From an uncultured Lachnospiraceae bacterium (lineage in GTDB: Bacteria > Bacillota > Clostridia > Lachnospirales > Lachnospiraceae), in NCBI GenBank assembly GCA_949740725.1, contig CATJIO010000104.1:1-64000 (forward strand): DNA of 64,000 bases, given 5' to 3'. Positions 63,069 to 64,000 of the stretch are shown here, piece by piece. The position numbers were made by a program, and so were the translations under genes. The notes beneath the pieces were generated by a model. It was not told the DNA's origin, searched no databases, and saw only the letters and a program-made list of their open reading frames with translations. The stretch's first letter is position 1. Each line of letters opens with the position of its first letter.

Positions 63069-64000
63069 TTATAATTCGGAAAGGGTATCGCAGATTTCGT
63101 CATATAGACGCAGCAGTGCAGGATGGCTATGCCGGATATATCCAATGTTTCCTTGCTTTCCAGCCTGTTCCAACAGCTTTGCCTGATCCGCCAGCCGCTC
63201 CGCGCCAATGGTCAATGATGTGCTTTTTAACGCATGAACTTTGACCGTATAATCTGCCCAGTTAGCAGTGTCATATAGGGAAATGATTTCCGACTTTTTT
63301 TCCGCGGCTTGGTCGCAGAACATCCGTAGCATTTCCAGATAAAATTCTTCTTCTCCGCAACAATAATCTAGACCGAGCTGTACATTGATCCCAATGTGGA
63401 TGAGAGAGGTATAGGGCAGAGCAGAACCATTTTCCGGAGAAGCTTCTTCTGATAAGTAGTCATCCGTATTTTCTCCCTCTGCCAGGAAACCATCCTCTTC
63501 CTCCTCATCTGGGAGAAAGTCCTCTTCCTCATTCGAAATGGGCTCTTCTTCATCTGGAAGCAGTTCTTCTTGCTCATCCGAAATGGGCTCCTCCTCACCT
63601 GGAAGCAGCTCCTGTTCCTCATTTGAAATAGGCTCCTCATCCGGAAGCAGTTCCTCCTTGTCCCCAACGGGCTCCACATTCGGAAGCAGTTCCTTATCTT
63701 CTTCAGCTAAGAGAACAGTGGAATCCTTCTCCTCGGCAAGGAGAACGCTCCAGTCCTCAGCTTCAGCTGAGAAATCCTCAGAGGTCTTATCCTCAGAATT
63801 GCTGTTATCCAGGATAATTTTTTCTGAAATGACCTTTTCTGAAGAAGCTTTTTTCCTTTTTTTCTTCCGCTTCTTTTTGCCAGTGGGGGTAGTTGAGGAC
63901 ATTGACTCTTTTGAAAACTCCTTCTGGCCTACTAGTGCATCACCATACTGAATTTGGTGCAACGGAAGCACTTTGCGCAGCACACGTTCCAAAACAGCGC
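63069..64000 (-). CDS. Receiver-tail/HPt protein with acidic 15-residue repeats (5' end outside window)
   Basis: The frame is open to the window edge; no start is convincing inside. The first visible residues (AVLERVLRKVLPLHQIQYG) look like the last helix of a receiver domain, so the full protein is probably a longer hybrid kinase or response regulator. Next come a Lys-rich block, an acidic segment with three to four repeats of a 15-residue unit around ELLPDEEEPISNEEE, and a C-terminal HPt domain (last ~110 residues) with the phospho-accepting His in VHALKSTSLTIG. It ends 26 nt before the HK-DegV gene start and probably donates or accepts phosphate in the same pathway. Confidence 0.8.
   Translation of the reverse strand, partial: AVLERVLRKVLPLHQIQYGDALVGQKEFSKESMSSTTPTGKKKRKKKRKKASSEKVISEKIILDNSNSEDKTSEDFSAEAEDWSVLLAEEKDSTVLLAEEDKELLPNVEPVGDKEELLPDEEPISNEEQELLPGEEEPISDEQEELLPDEEEPISNEEEDFLPDEEEEDGFLAEGENTDDYLSEEASPENGSALPYTSLIHIGINVQLGLDYCCGEEEFYLEMLRMFCDQAAEKKSEIISLYDTANWADYTVKVHALKSTSLTIGAERLADQAKLLEQAGKQGNIGYIRHSHPALLRLYDEICDTLSEL

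Overview
The window looks like a chromosomal segment from a Gram-positive, anaerobic Clostridia species, most likely a Lachnospiraceae relative (Hungatella/Lachnoclostridium-like). Supporting signs are strong GGAGG-type ribosome-binding sites, TTGACA-N17-TATAAT promoters, TTG/GTG starts, many rho-independent terminators, lipobox-bearing substrate-binding proteins, a clostridial ispH-rpsA block, type I glutamine synthetase followed by an ANTAR regulator, and large hybrid histidine kinases. No rRNA, tRNA, CRISPR array or intact insertion sequence was seen.

Layout. 1-1.2 kb: a decayed MFS transporter, a small membrane protein and unassigned sequence. 1.3-2.7 kb: aspartokinase. 2.7-10.2 kb: a GntR-regulated catabolic operon with a zinc dehydrogenase, a ribose-type binding protein, a cyclase-family hydrolase, an ATPase-permease fusion and a second permease. 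It is bracketed by a GTATAC operator at the promoter and a strong terminator. 10.3-12 kb: a soluble hybrid kinase. 12.3-17.8 kb: a PPK2 polyphosphate kinase with two kinase domains, a flavoprotein, cmk, ispH and rpsA. 18-19.5 kb: a LicT-type antiterminator with its own RAT/terminator leader, plus an orphan PTS EIIB. 19.5-33.2 kb: housekeeping and envelope genes (two aminotransferases including hisC, a YtvI-type permease, a DUF4349 lipoprotein, an L,D-transpeptidase, an LCP protein, glnA, an ANTAR protein, dapF, an Lrp regulator, an amidase).

33.3-38.3 kb: a lipoprotein binding protein next to a 1021-residue hybrid kinase, resembling LuxP/LuxQ in architecture, followed by a cytidylate-kinase-like protein. 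38.4-45.7 kb: an AraC-regulated sugar-acid cluster with an enolase-superfamily enzyme, a three-part ABC importer lacking its ATPase, and two Gfo/Idh/MocA dehydrogenases. 45.8-46.2 kb: a complete-looking preQ1-I riboswitch in front of a broken ECF S-component gene.

47.06-54.2 kb is the most unusual region. It holds a retron: a promoter, a highly structured ncRNA with matching a1/a2 ends, and a reverse transcriptase with NAxxH, YSDD and VTG motifs. Immediately downstream are a 143-residue unknown protein and a 1725-residue DUF4132-type protein. A 138-nt nested palindrome follows.

54.6-59.1 kb: a GNAT acetyltransferase, DegV, TetR, a PatB/MalY C-S lyase and a YhcH-family protein. 59.2-64 kb (minus strand): a membrane-protein remnant, a zinc-ribbon membrane protein, a histidine kinase-receiver protein fused to a DegV lipid-binding domain, and the C-terminal part of a receiver/HPt protein cut by the window edge.
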